Shown here in pieces: positions 24,801-38,600 of a stretch of DNA of 64,000 bases. The notes beneath the pieces were generated by a model that saw nothing but the letters and a program-made list of their open reading frames with translations, did not search any database and had not been told where the DNA came from. Within the stretch, counting starts at the first letter, position 1. Every line of letters starts with the position of its first letter. Source of the stretch: Mactromeris polynyma (taxonomy: Eukaryota > Mollusca > Bivalvia > Venerida > Mactridae); assembly GCA_032209605.1 (NCBI GenBank), contig JASFXZ010000010.1, forward strand, positions 7,709,385 to 7,773,384, in the 5' to 3' direction. Made by a program: the position numbers and the translations under genes.

Positions 24801-27800
24801 TCGGCAAACTGCTTATGATTTTATGTTTAATATATAATTAAATATGAGTCAAACTCTCTGTAAACTAGAAGATGTGAGACTAGAGCGTATTTTCCAATTT
24901 GTTAGTACCATCAATTGCAATGCCAACACTATACTAACCTGAGAACACCCATTCCTTGAAGAACAGTAACCTTGCCAATAAATCAGTAATGTAGCTTCCC
25001 AAAGGTTTCAATGATGGATAGGATTTTGCTGCCCACATTGCTGGAACCTAGATCATAACATAAAGTCTTTGCAAAAATAGTTCAACTTGAACAACAAGCA
25101 CATGTATGTGGATTTAAACTTCTGTCAAACAATTAACTTTTAAGGCAAAATATAAACCATTTGAAGCACTTACCAAACTTAGAAGAACAAATATCCTATC
25201 ACAGTGGATTAAATACACAGCAGCTTTAAATTCTGGTTGACAATAACACACAATGATAACATACTGTTAAAATTCTGGTTGACAATGACACCCACTGATA
25301 ACATACTGTTTAAATTTGTTTTTTAGTATTACCCAAAAAGCGTCAAAGACAGCAAATCATACCTTTCCCACCATCATGCTGTCAAACATATCTTCCAGTT
25401 CAGATGACATCAACACTAGACCCTTTATAGCCTTCCTGATATCCTGGAGACTTGAACGTACCACCTGGATCAGACGATTGAAACGTATGATTTCCTGCGC
25501 CAGCACAGTGTTCATGGATTCTTCATATCTCACAGGATACTTTGTCTGAAAAAAAGAACATCTCTTTTAGCAATGACGCTTTAAGTCACATACACAACCA
25601 GATGTTTTAAAGTGACATTTTGGATATTTACAATGGAGGAAGACTCCAGGTGGACACCTGAGTAGAAACATCGACCTTCTGAAAGCCACTTCCTCGAAAA
25701 TTCTATATCCTGGGCAGAACCCACAATGGTGATGAGCAGGACTTGAAGCAATCAACCATAATCTCAACCACAGAGGCCCCTTAATGATATTTACTAATAA
25801 AACATGTGCATACTTATATACTTACAGTATTTTATATCTTGTTTTCATTACCTAACCTAATTGTTGCTGAACTGTTGCTGAACTGCTAAAGACCATTCCT
25901 AACATCCCTATTCCCATACATGTTTACCTTGCACCTCCTGAGTGTTTACCCTTGCACCTCCTGAGTGTTTACCCTTGCACCTCCTGAGTGTTTACCCTTG
26001 CACCTCCTCAGTGTCTACACTTGCACCTCCTGAGTGTTTACCCTTGCACCTCCTGAGTGTTTACCCTTGCACCTCCCGAGTGTTTACCCTTGCACCTCCT
26101 CAGTGTTTACCCTTGCACATCCTGAGTGTTTACCCTTGCACCTCCTGAGTGTTTACCCTTGCACCTCCTCAGTGTTTACCCTTGCACCTCCTCAGTTTCT
26201 ACACTTGCACCTCCTCAGTGTCTACACTTGCACCTCCTGAGTGTTTACCCTTGCACCTCCCGAGTGTTTACCCTTGCACCTCCTCAGTGTTTACCCTTGC
26301 ACCTCCTGAGTGTTTACCCTTGCACCTCCTGAGTGTTTACCCTTGCACCTCCTGAGTGTTTACCCTTGCACCTCCTGAGTGTCTACCCTTGCACCTCCTC
26401 AGTGTCTACCCTTGCACCTCCTCAGTGTCTACCCTTGCATCTCCTCAGTGTCTACCCTTGCACCTCCTCAGTGTCTACCCTTGCATCTCCTCAGTGTCTA
26501 CCCTTGCACCTCCTCAGTGTCTACCCTTGCACCTCCTCAGTGTCTACCCTTGCACCTCCTGAGTGTTTACCCTTGCACCTCCTGAGTGTTTACCCTTGCA
26601 CTTCCTCAGTGTTTACCCTTGCACCTCCTCAGTGTTTACCCTTGCACCTCCTGAGTGTTTACCCTTGCACCTCCTGAGTGTTTACCCTTGCACCTCCTCA
26701 GTGTCTACCTTTGCACCTCCTCAGTGTCTACCCTTGCACCTCCTCAGTGTCTACCCTTGCACCTCATCAGTGTCTACCCTTGCACCTCCTCAGTGTTTAC
26801 CCTTGCACCTCCTCAGTGTCTACCCTTGCACCTCCTCAGTGTCTACCCTTGCACCTCCTCAGTGTCTACCCTTGCACCTCCTCAGTGTCTGATATTTTGT
26901 GTACTGTTGTTTTCCTGAGGGGGGAGGTCTGTGAGGGGAGGCATTGTCATGTATATGTGGCGTTCAATATTACAACTTTATCTCTCTTTCACAAGTACCA
27001 GATTGACATTTAGTAGGTATACAACATTTGGGACGGGAGTGTGAAGATTTGAGTTTGCAAAGTTTACCGAGTGTGTAGAATTCTTTAAGACCCATTTTCT
27101 TTGTAATTTGAGAATAAATCTTAGCTGTGCCAGTAAATAATTAATATAATCATAATAGTAGCTTAGCACACTGTATATATACTAACACCAAATTATGATT
27201 ACAGACAACAAAGCTTCTACCTTGTATTTGATGTTAAGCAATTAACTGTAATTAGTTAAGCATTTAAATGAACATAATACCTGTATTTCCTCTAGATTAA
27301 AATCTGGAGGTATCTTGGAGAGAATATCACTGGCAAGTTCCTCAATGACCTCCTGGGATGATTTTCCTCCTCCACTTAACTGTAACATAAAATACATGAT
27401 TATAACTTACACATCACAATAAAACAAAAAATGTTTAAAATGCACTGTCGTATACATATAATGCATTATCAAAGTCTGAAAAATGGCTATGATTATGACC
27501 AGCTCAAAAACAGTTAGCTCTAGTTTCTGATTAGTTATATCTAAAAGTTTAATTCTAAATGGTGTGGCAATATCAGTTATCTGGGTAAAGCCTCCAAATG
27601 CTGAACTCAAAAGAATCAATGGTATAAGTTCAGAATAGAAATATTGTAATACATAGTTCCCACATCTACAATATTTACCTCCCTTGTTCTTAACTGTCAG
27701 TCATTTTGATAGGCATCACTGATAAGCCATTATAGCAGTGATTTCTAAATATGTAATAATTGAGAAAATACTAAGAGAATTTGCATGTGACAACCACTTT

Positions 27801-30800
27801 TACTTCAACTTGCTGAGCCAAATGCCCAAATGAGCATAATGAATAAGTTAAAACAAACATGAAACATATATTTCATATAGTTAAAACATCAATAAGTATG
27901 CATTTTCAAAGAATACACTAATAATGTATTCCCTGTATTTATTGAAACAAGAAGATTGTAATACCTTTTAATTAAATCAATTAATTAATTTCATATTTTT
28001 ACAATCAGGTTTTGTCTGTCCATAACATGATAAAACAAGACTTTTCGAATCGGTATTTATGGTGGCATATTTCTGCCACCAGTTAACTACTTAATTTTGT
28101 AGGTAACTTAATATTTATTGTGTTTACTACTTAACACTTAGCTAAAATAGATTGTCCTTACTGGGTTTAAGCGGGTAAGTGGTGGCAGATGTGGGCACTA
28201 TCAGAGAATTTTTCGTGTTAAGATATTTATCTGGTATGAAAATTTATCATGATACTTATCTAGTTTCTTTAATGTGGTAACCAGATAATTATCTAGTTAA
28301 TTAAGTAGTTAACTGGTGGCAGAAATATGCCATCATAGGTATTACATGTACATAGCAATTGTTTGCATTAAAGATGTCTTTGCCAATGGAGCAACAACAA
28401 TGGATGGAGCCCTTTCAAATATTTTACATTCAGATTACGGCCAGATGCATCTTTAAGCCATACTTTGCTATTACACACAAAATGAACACAATATAAAGAC
28501 CGAAAATATATCAGCAAAAACAATATGTATTATGTTGTACAACAGCAAACATTATGAAAGATGGAATTGAAAAATAATATTACAAATTTGTATAATAAAA
28601 AAATGTAACATACACAAGCAAGGGTTAAAAGGGGTTTTGCAAAGCAAAAAGGGAGGGAAACCTCTATAATTGAAAATCATGTGGTAAAAGCAAGTGAATA
28701 ACTAATTGTGAGTATTCATAGGAAAACAATTGTTCAATCATTTGTGCTTAAAGATACATACAACTAAAATGTGGCATTGAATATATACTGTAGAATGGAC
28801 ATCATAGATTGGAAGCATGCATAATATACTGGAACATGATTGCTCAAACATTTGTTTTAAAGTCATTTTATTGGTGGTAGCTCTACTGATTGGTCATTTT
28901 GAAAGTACTGTTTAACAATCATCGGACACTCTGAGTGACCGCATCAATTCCATTACTTTCCATTTGATGCATGAAGCCAAACACAATATTTGATCTTTGG
29001 TATTTGAAGTTGTGTTTATTTGATATCAGGAACACAGTCATTTTTTTCGGCACAGCCGTAATAACATGGTTTTGCTGTTTGCATATCAGTGTGGTGTAAA
29101 CCAATCAAATATAATTTTAACCACCATTAAACGAACAACATTTGTAACCTTGACGCGGATTGGTTAACCTTTCGATAAAAGGTATGTTACCTTACCGAAA
29201 TCCACTGAATTTCGGTGAATTTACCAAAATCCATTTTGGATATGGAATGACCAGCAATTGTAACATCTGGGCATTTTTTTATGTTGCACAAGAAATCTTA
29301 ACCTTCAAATTAAGCAGACCATCTTTTTTCAAGATATTGCTTGTTTACTTTCATTTTACACTTCAATTCTTATACACGTATGCATATGACCATGTAGAGC
29401 TGATAAAATGAGCAGACATCAATAGAGATAAATGAAACCTTTACACCAAGACAAGGCAAGCATTCAGATTGTGCAAATTATACATCAAAATGTGAGTGTA
29501 TATGCAATATGGATATATTGTATACATATTGACTTCATGCAAGATACTATGTTTAGTACTTTTCGGAAAATCTTGCTAGATTCACTAATTTTTGCAGCAT
29601 TGTATATGCTCCAACTGTCGTTCTGCTTTGGCTGAAAGAAATTTCAAAATATAGTAGTTTCCTTCTTTCATTAGAGACAAAGGCAGTCACATGATGTGTT
29701 ATAAGTCTACATTGACCACATGACTTGATACAAGTCACATGACTTGGCATATATGAATCATGTGACTTGATACAATTCACATGACTTAGGTAAACGTGGG
29801 TAACATGACGTAAGACAACATTCAGCTAGTAAATATTCATGGATAAAATGGCATAACATGTTGAGTACTCATTGTCAATCATAAAATATATAAAAAGTAA
29901 TAAAGCTATGCAAGGAAAACAATGACTAAAATTGTCTAATCAGCATCATTGCTAGGACAAGCTATAGAAATTGCAGGAATTAAAATGCGTAGTATTATGT
30001 AAAAAGATATGACAGTAATATCAAAACTTGGGATCTAATAAAACTACAATGACAACAAAGAGGAAAGTTTACGATGCAGCAAAACTTTTCATGAATTTAG
30101 TATACAATAAGTTTCTGATTAATAAAGACAAAAATATAACTATTTGTAAGTAAGATTAGAGTTAAAAACACATTATTATGAGAATGCACATCAACAAGTT
30201 AGGGTCAGTTCATTACACAACAAAGAGTTATTCATATACCTCCATAAATATGTCAACATAAATGGAATGCTGATCTACTAAATCAGGGACCATAACTCAG
30301 TTCTGTATCTCTTCTAGAGACTACATACTTTAAACAAGAGCACGGCAAGAGGATGCATACCCTCTTCTGTAGACTACATACTTTAAACAAGAGCACGGCA
30401 AGAGGATGCATACCCTCTTCTGTACATTACATTATCATTGGGATTTAAACTTCCTCCGAAACTGAGCTAGACACAATACATGTAGTCAACATTTTGGTGG
30501 ATGTGGACAATGACACGAATGTCAGAGCAAAAAAGCACATAAAATTTTGGTCCAAAATTTAACACTAAAATGGTTGCAATCCTACTGATCAAGATAAGGT
30601 CTATAAAATTCTACATCTATAAGATATACCACATCCCTAGAAAAACTCATGTTACCAGTAAGCTTCATGTAGATAACCTTAGTCTAGACCTTCAAAAGCT
30701 ATCTTTCCTTGTTGTATATGTGACTTTTATGCAATTTCAGCAATTTCTTGACAATTTTTTTATAAATTGGATTGAACCATCTGTTAAGTTATAATTAAAC

Positions 30801-32677
30801 TCCTTTACAACTGACACTGTTCAATTAAAGTAAAGTGTTATAACAAAAGAAACAATCACATATTCACATGTACAACACTTAAGGCAACATATGTTGAATT
30901 GCATAAAATCATCACATTTTAAAAGACTACTTAGTTTTTGTCTAGTAATGCAAACAGTAAGTTAGTAACAGCAAACCAGTGACTGGTGATTGTGTTTCTA
31001 CAAACACGGTAAATTACTGATTCATCTACCTTTTCAATTGTCTAATTTAGCATGCAAAAATATAAGAAAATCAAATGATTAGAGTATAGTATGAGAGTGT
31101 AGACATGGCCGTGGTATTCAATCACATGTTGTTTTATTTCCAAGAATATGTATGATACCTATTTATTTTTACATAAATTTTTCATTATTAAACATTGTTA
31201 GAGTTGGAACATTCACATCGTATTAGTATGATCACTAAGATTTAGGGTATAGCAATACAGCATCCAGACGAGAAATGTGTCCTAAGAATATGGATACGAA
31301 TATCTGGGCATCATAACTCTTTATGTGTTAGATTAATACATACATTGTTAAACAATGCATGTTTCTATTTCACATCCATATAGTACATTGTTTAACAACT
31401 TCCGAAGTCAGACATGACAGTAATACAGTGTACATTATAAATTGCAAACAGGTTCAAAGTGATGAAAGCCTTCCATGAATCACTAGATTTTTACATACTA
31501 ATGTCACACAGTCAGAAAAATTCGAAGGCTGATACAGGCTCGAACCTGGGACCTCTTGCTCTACTGTGCTAACCAGGCTGCTTACACATTCACTGTTCAT
31601 AAGCAGACAAGTGTTTACTGTGACATAGATACTGAACTACAGACTTGATTCTATCAAATTAGGCATCAATCATTAAAAAAAATCAAGGTAAAACATTTAA
31701 TAAAAAATCAAGTACATGAATTCATTTTGATAAAAGGCATTAAAGTAAATACTAAAAAGACATTTTCTGACAGTTGTGTACTAGATTCACTAATCTTTGA
31801 GACATGCAAAGAGTGGACAAGCAACTCTACAGGCTAATATTTTTACAAAGAACAAGGCTCTCTACATGGTTATTTAGGTTTTTACGATTATTTCATTTGG
31901 CGTTTCAATCCAACAGTGAACAAGCAGGATTACTTCAATGCTCAAACACAATTCATACTTTTCATTCCATTAATACATATCATTGCACATCAAAAATCAT
32001 TTTTATACAACTATTTTAAGTTAACTGAATGTAAACATCTGATTACAATATAAACCACAAATTTTCTAATTCTGATTATAATTACAGCAAATATGAAGCA
32101 ACTACTAATATAAGAATTTATTATCTAACAAAAGAGGACTTGTTGGAACAAGTGTGAAAAAATCACATTTGAACGCAAATAATTACAAGTGAAATGTCAA
32201 AAACGAAGTCAAGCAATCAAAGTTTATCTTCTTAAATTATTAACCATTCTAATAACCATAAATACAAGATCAGGAGGCGGTCGGATTCTGTTACCTAACT
32301 AGAAAGTCACATCCTCAAGATTTGAAAGAGCAAACTTTTTTGTAGCCTTCTGTCAATAAGAAAATACCAAGGAAAAGACTTCCGCAAAACTGATTAATGA
32401 AAATTCTGAATGAACTACAGACAATAATGGCTGTAAAAGACATCAAACCAATCACAATAAATGAATGATAAATATATTCTTTGGCAACAAATCACATGAA
32501 AAAAACTCTTAGCAGCAGTAATTCATAAGTTTTAATACTTGAATTTCACTGAACAGAATAACAAAAAGAAAAATGATAAAATACCTGTCTTGGTAATGTA
32601 AGCAGAATTCCCTCAAACAATTGTTGTGTCTCTTTCTGGTCTTTGGTAATATCAGCATTCTCATGTAAACCAAATAC
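21819..32677 (-). CDS. Dynein exons: C-terminal domain and stop
   Basis: Exons 32585-32677 ([20 protein letters not shown]), 27281-27379 ([18 protein letters not shown]), 25363-25545 ([20 protein letters not shown]), 24939-25047 ([20 protein letters not shown]), 24185-24342 ([20 protein letters not shown]), 22944-23115 ([24 protein letters not shown]) and 21819-21964 ([20 protein letters not shown], ending [10 protein letters not shown] then TAA at 21821-21819). This is the conserved C-terminal domain of axonemal dyneins, with the final [13 protein letters not shown] signature, so the end of the gene is secure. The 4.9-kb intron 27380-32584 holds a palindromic MITE (28058-28337), a CACATGACTT cluster and a 53-bp duplication. 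Intron 25546-27280 holds the 23-bp minisatellite. Confidence 0.95.
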
Positions 32678-35600
32678 CTGAAATTTAGATGAAAAAGATG
32701 TATCATTACCAAGGCAACCAAACTGTTTTCTGTGAAATAAATAAAAATAGCAGGAAACAAGGTACAATTTCCCAAAACATATCAAACATTGTAACTGTTA
32801 GTCAGCATCCAGAACTAGAACAATTCTATTCTGACTCTGATTGTAAAGCTTTGATAGTGCACAAGGAAACAGAATGCTTACTGAGCAACGAGTATTCTTG
32901 CTGAACCATTTTCTCTGAGATTTGAGTGGAAGCTCAGTCTTCACGATAACCCACTTGGCTGAAGCCCGGGACAAGTAAAATTACTGTCAGAAACATAAAA
33001 TCCACTTCGTCTGCCCAAACGAGAATGTCAAGTTCGTGATCCGGTCTGACTAGCTTTTATCCAAGCTGTCACAAAAATTTATGAGGAAGTACACAATACT
33101 TCAACTGGTTTTCATTTTTTGTCATTTTTGTTTGCGTAACAGCACTTTTTCATCAACTATCATTACCAGTCTTTGTTTCCATTCTAACGAATCGAAACAT
33201 CATGTTTCTTCATTATTTAGACGGTGCTGTTAATTTTATTTGGGCAAGTGGAAATTGCAAGCTGTCAGCACAAATGGGCAATTCCTTCAAAATAATTATC
33301 TTGAAGACTGGAAGTTATTCATGACAACCTTTAATTTCAGTGCTCAGCTCTACATACTTATCCTCTATCTCAGATCTACACTCACATCTGTAAGACAATG
33401 TATCAAAAAGAATTCTCTGCGAGCATTTTAATACATACTCTCAAATCTGAGACACAACAAAGTACATGCTTTAATAGTGCTGAATAGTTTGCAATGAGTA
33501 ACACTTGTAATTTAAGTCATGGTTAGACATGCTGAAGTGGACATGAAGATGGTTACAATTAAGCGAAGTAACAAACTATGAGATAAATCCTACCTCTGGA
33601 TGAGGTATCAATGGTAGACTTCGGATGTAACTGACGTAACTATCATACGTTCCTTTAGGTGGCGCGTAATATATATCACTGTCGGAGAACTTGTAGTTAT
33701 CATCATTTATAATGTTATCACAGTAAAATATGTTCAATAAACTTATGATGAGTCTTCGGTCAAGGTCGTCTGTGACACGCCCTCCATAATTGCATTCACC
33801 AGTCAGGTATGTTAAAGCTTCCAAAGGTGGCATTTCATAATCATTTATGAACATCTGAAAATGATATTAGAAGTGTGACAAAAAGTTACATGAATGTTAA
33901 ATTATAGCACAATTCACTGTACCATCAATATCAGTATTACAGGCAATAACTGAATTATATAAACAATCAAATAAACAGCTTTAATTCACGATAATCCATC
34001 AAATTATTAGCATTGTAAAGATAATAAAAACAAAAATGAGAAGTTAGGATCCATTAACACATGGAGAGTAAGCACAAAACAAGGATAACTCAATGTTGGT
34101 ACAGAAACTGTTACACTACTGTTGTACCAGTGCTTATACTGAATGCCTTAACGTGTCTGTTCCCTGGAAACAAACCAATCACAATATTTTATCTTGATTG
34201 CAACTTTTTCACAGTTAAAAATTTAGTGAGTCAGACATCATATGTTCTTACACAACAATATAATAATGATATTAGTAAAGTGGCAATTTGTGATATTTTC
34301 TTTTTCTTAGAATATATTAAGTTTCTGTGATATTTGTTAATCAAATCATAATTGCTTCTCAATGTCATGCCATCAACACGTAGGACGACAATGGAAATAA
34401 GTCCACTAAGTGTCGGTGTGTATGGCATGGATTAATCACATGTTATAAGCATTACTTTAATATCATTGCATGTTTTATCATCTACTCCTTTACCAAAATA
34501 GATAAACTATTATTAATTATACTCGTGTAAGAAACATATAAAACAGAACAATCCGTACCTGCTAACCACAGTTTTTCTACAAGCTAAAGGACATAGACTG
34601 CAGGGTTTTCCCTAGGATTTTTCAGTTAGGGGTCCTTCAGTGGACCCTTGTGTTTGACAAATTGGGGGTCCTTAGTAAAATTGCAGGGTCCCAGATATGC
34701 AGTTTATACTTGACAAAGATTTATTTAAGGGGTCCCAGGGATGCACAGTAAGTGGACAATGGGAGTCCCTGGATCGAAAAGGGAGTCAGGGACTCGAGAT
34801 CACTGCGTCAGGGAAATCCCTGTAGACTTATGATAAACATAGAACAAATACAGGGAGAGAGAGCCCAATCTAAATATTACCTCTAGTTGACGGACAGATA
34901 TACGTAAATCTGATTCATTGAACTCATAGGGTATATTCCATCCTAGAGCCGCAAACTTTCGTCTTTCTTGGACAAGAGCATGGAAGAAACACAAGCCAAA
35001 CAATAGCTTCTCAAACACCTGAAAAAATAGAGAAACCGATGTTAAGATATCTTACTGACATTACCAGTTAGCCTGCTTGCTTCTATTTTTGTATTACCAT
35101 ACTTTTTTCCATACTTTTAATATTATGTCAAATTGTGTTATGCAAGTTATTTTTGACAAAATACCAAAATACCGCGGAACCGGAAGTAACACGTAAATAT
35201 CAGCAAACGTTAAGACAACAATGGAGCACTCAAATTTTAAAATAAAACCGACACATCAAAAATCTCATAATATACATATTTGTATTGTTGATTCAAAATT
35301 AGTCAACAATACTGTTATTGTATACACTGTGTCAAAATCTTGCAAAACGTGTTTTCATTGGTAGACAACCTCACAGTTAGTTGCCAACCATTTTCAAGTA
35401 ATTAATAACAAACTTTATGTGCAAAACTTTTCATCATTTCAGTTTACAGTTCAGTTATAAAAAGAGTAGAGAACAAGAGATGTTTGTAAAACATAATGCC
35501 CCCTCATGGTTTAGTTATTGATCGGAAACGGTTTGTGAACAATTAACCCCATGTGACCTTAACCTTTAACCAAGTGACCCAAAGTCAATAGGGTTCCTCT

Positions 35601-38600
35601 GCTACCCAAGATGAATGTATGGACCTAGTTTGAGGATGATAGGTCAAGTGGTTCTCGAGTTATTGATAGGAATCAAAAAGGTTACGGACCGATGGACGGA
35701 CCAACTGACCAACATGTGCAAAGCGATATGCCCTCTCTTCTTTGAAGGGGGGCATAATAATATGTCAGAAACATAACATGAATGAGTATGTTCACCAACA
35801 TGTCTTACAGCTCATTGAGAACACTGAGATTGGCTTTATACTCACCTTAGGTTTATTGCATGAATTGAAGAAAGACGGGTCTGAGATTGGATCATTGAGG
35901 TATGATCTCAATAAGTTTGCTCTCAGACCTTTAGGTGGTTCATTTGTCATCTTTACACCATTCTGCAACACTGAGACAGGGAAATCTGGGGAGGGATAGC
36001 TTGTTAACCACAGTCTGAATGTAGGCTTTGTCTGTGTGGGATCTGTTATAATCTGTAATAACATATAAATTAATAGTTTATGTATTTTATTATGAGATGT
36101 AGTGTGTACCCACTGTGTATCAAGGAAAACAGCAACTCAGCAAATAAAGGGCAAGAGGCTGTATGAGAACATGTCACTGTACATGCTTGTAGTTATAATG
36201 CATTGTTCTTGAATTTTAAAGTTTTAAAAATAAAATTATATTTCTATTATTTCATTCATTTTATTTACCGTTTAACATTTTTCGGACTACAATATTTTAC
36301 AATGAACAAATTAGTGTACTGAATGTATGTTCAAATTTCACAAAAAAGTGTATTAATAAATTAACTATCATAAAATAGTATGATATATTACACATATTTT
36401 CCAGAAACTAATATTCAAAGCTGTTGCTGAACTACTTACAAGGAATAGGGTTAAAGTGCTTAATATAAGAGCCTCACTAACCGTTTCACAGATACGTTCA
36501 AGTTCACCGAGCCAGGAAGCAGCCAGATGGCAGTTCTGTAGGACAACCCAGGTACCAGCCTCCACTGCTTGCATAATCATCTTCTCTGCGATAGGACCTT
36601 GACCTTGACCCAGGGATATAGTCTGGAGTGCTTTACTGCCCATACCTGCATCGAGAGATCAATGGAGTCAGAGGAGAAAACAACATTAAGAAGTCACACA
36701 TTTCCCAGAATCTGTTACTATGTGTGTTGTGCTTTCAACCAAGGTATTAAATCTAGAACTACTTTGCACCAGTAACCACAATCAGACAAAACAAAAACAT
36801 AAGTACACATTTTATGAGTTCATTCATTTGATTTAAAGTCTTATATGATGTTAAATAGTAAATATAGATGATAAAGACAATGGTATGTTAATCAAATGTT
36901 GAATTTAGTTTGTTTCAAATAGCATGTAGTCCAAATATTTAGTTATAACTATGGATGTCAACGAATGGGAATTTTGGAAGGAATATTCGAGTTCAGCTTT
37001 CATATCGAAAATGTATTTCTATCGAATATTCGAATGCCGAATCTGTATTCGAATACTCGGACGTGCAAACGAATATTCGAACATCTGAATATTCATTGAC
37101 ATCCCTAGTTATAACAGTTTGATACATAACACCAAACATGCTGAACAAGTTTAATATATCAATTGAAAATTGTCTACAAAATAATAGAAATGCATCCATA
37201 ATCGTACTTCTGTGCATAGTGACATTCATAATTATATTGTATGTTTGGTGCAGAACCAATGTAAGTCAGAAACAGTTTTGTGTCAAATACTTGATATGTA
37301 TGAATGCATCAAATTATTGAGGCAAAATTTCAACATCAGAGCCATAATGGCTGTATAAATGCTTACCAATGTGAACCTATATGATTTACAAGTTAAGATT
37401 TACTTGTTGCAGTAAAACACCATCTAGTTATCATTTGTAAGATTTCAGTATACAATTCTGACAAAGTTTTCTGTGTAGAGTTTATGAACAATATACATTT
37501 ATACAAAAGACAATAGACGACATAGGACACAAAGAATTATCAAAATATTTCCCTATAGCATGTGACCTTACAAAAAAAGGAAAAAAATATAATACAAATA
37601 ATGCTATTTCAAAACTAATGAAAGCAAAATACTGATACAAAGCAAAGCACATCAAATCTATACAAGTACACATCTAAGATACACATAACAATCAAAATTC
37701 AAGTAATACTGATATAACTGAAGTGTTAGCACTCGACCCAGAGGAGGTGGATTCAAACCTGCAAAGGCCATGACCCCACCTCCTCATAGGACTGCAGTAC
37801 TGGGTATTTCAAGGAAACAGACCCAAGACAGACAATGAATGCATGATAAAGTCTCTGTTTAAATGCCTATTCTGTATTTTTCTGTAAAAGTTAATGGCAA
37901 ACCAATACAGACATTTTTTCAAACTGCATTTTTCACAGCATTCACAGTTCCTTTGAAAAGAAATTAAAAACCCAAGTACAGAAAATATTAAGGACTCATA
38001 TTTTAACAGGCAACCAATACAGCACTATACTTTACTAAATCAATGATATAACCTAAACTAGATGCGTTCATAGGACACAGATGCCCCCACTATGGGATTT
38101 TCAGTAGAATGCAAATACTTTGTTTTGTAAAGGCCAAATAATGTTGAAGCAATAATATTAATTGGAAACCAATTGTTTAAGTACAAAAAGGACCATAACT
38201 TCTAAAATGATTGGCAGATTGTAACTGAAATCAAATCAGACATGTATTTTATTATCCTATGCTTATGTGCCCAATATGAATTTAATCCATCCATCCTCTC
38301 GAGAGTTATTGATTGGAATCCAATATTTTGCACAGACGGTCAGACGGATGGACAGGGATAACACTTTATGCCCCTTCACCATTCTTCGAATGGCTGGGGC
38401 ATAAAAACTGACTGTATTTATTATAACTATAAAATTTAACAAATGATAAACAGTACTACATTAAATAATACAAACATCATACAAAAGTCGCATCTGCTAC
38501 ATATAATAAATTTTAATAAATAAAGGGTACAATTTTGAGCCTGCTTTTTGTTGACGGACCGAGAAGAAACCGGCTCAAGATATCGCTGCAATATCAATGC

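Noticed and set aside
25942..27013. Many overlapping + strand frames of 68-114 codons
   Set aside because: The 23-bp unit lacks stops in all three + frames, so every frame is open. No protein-like composition and no splice context.
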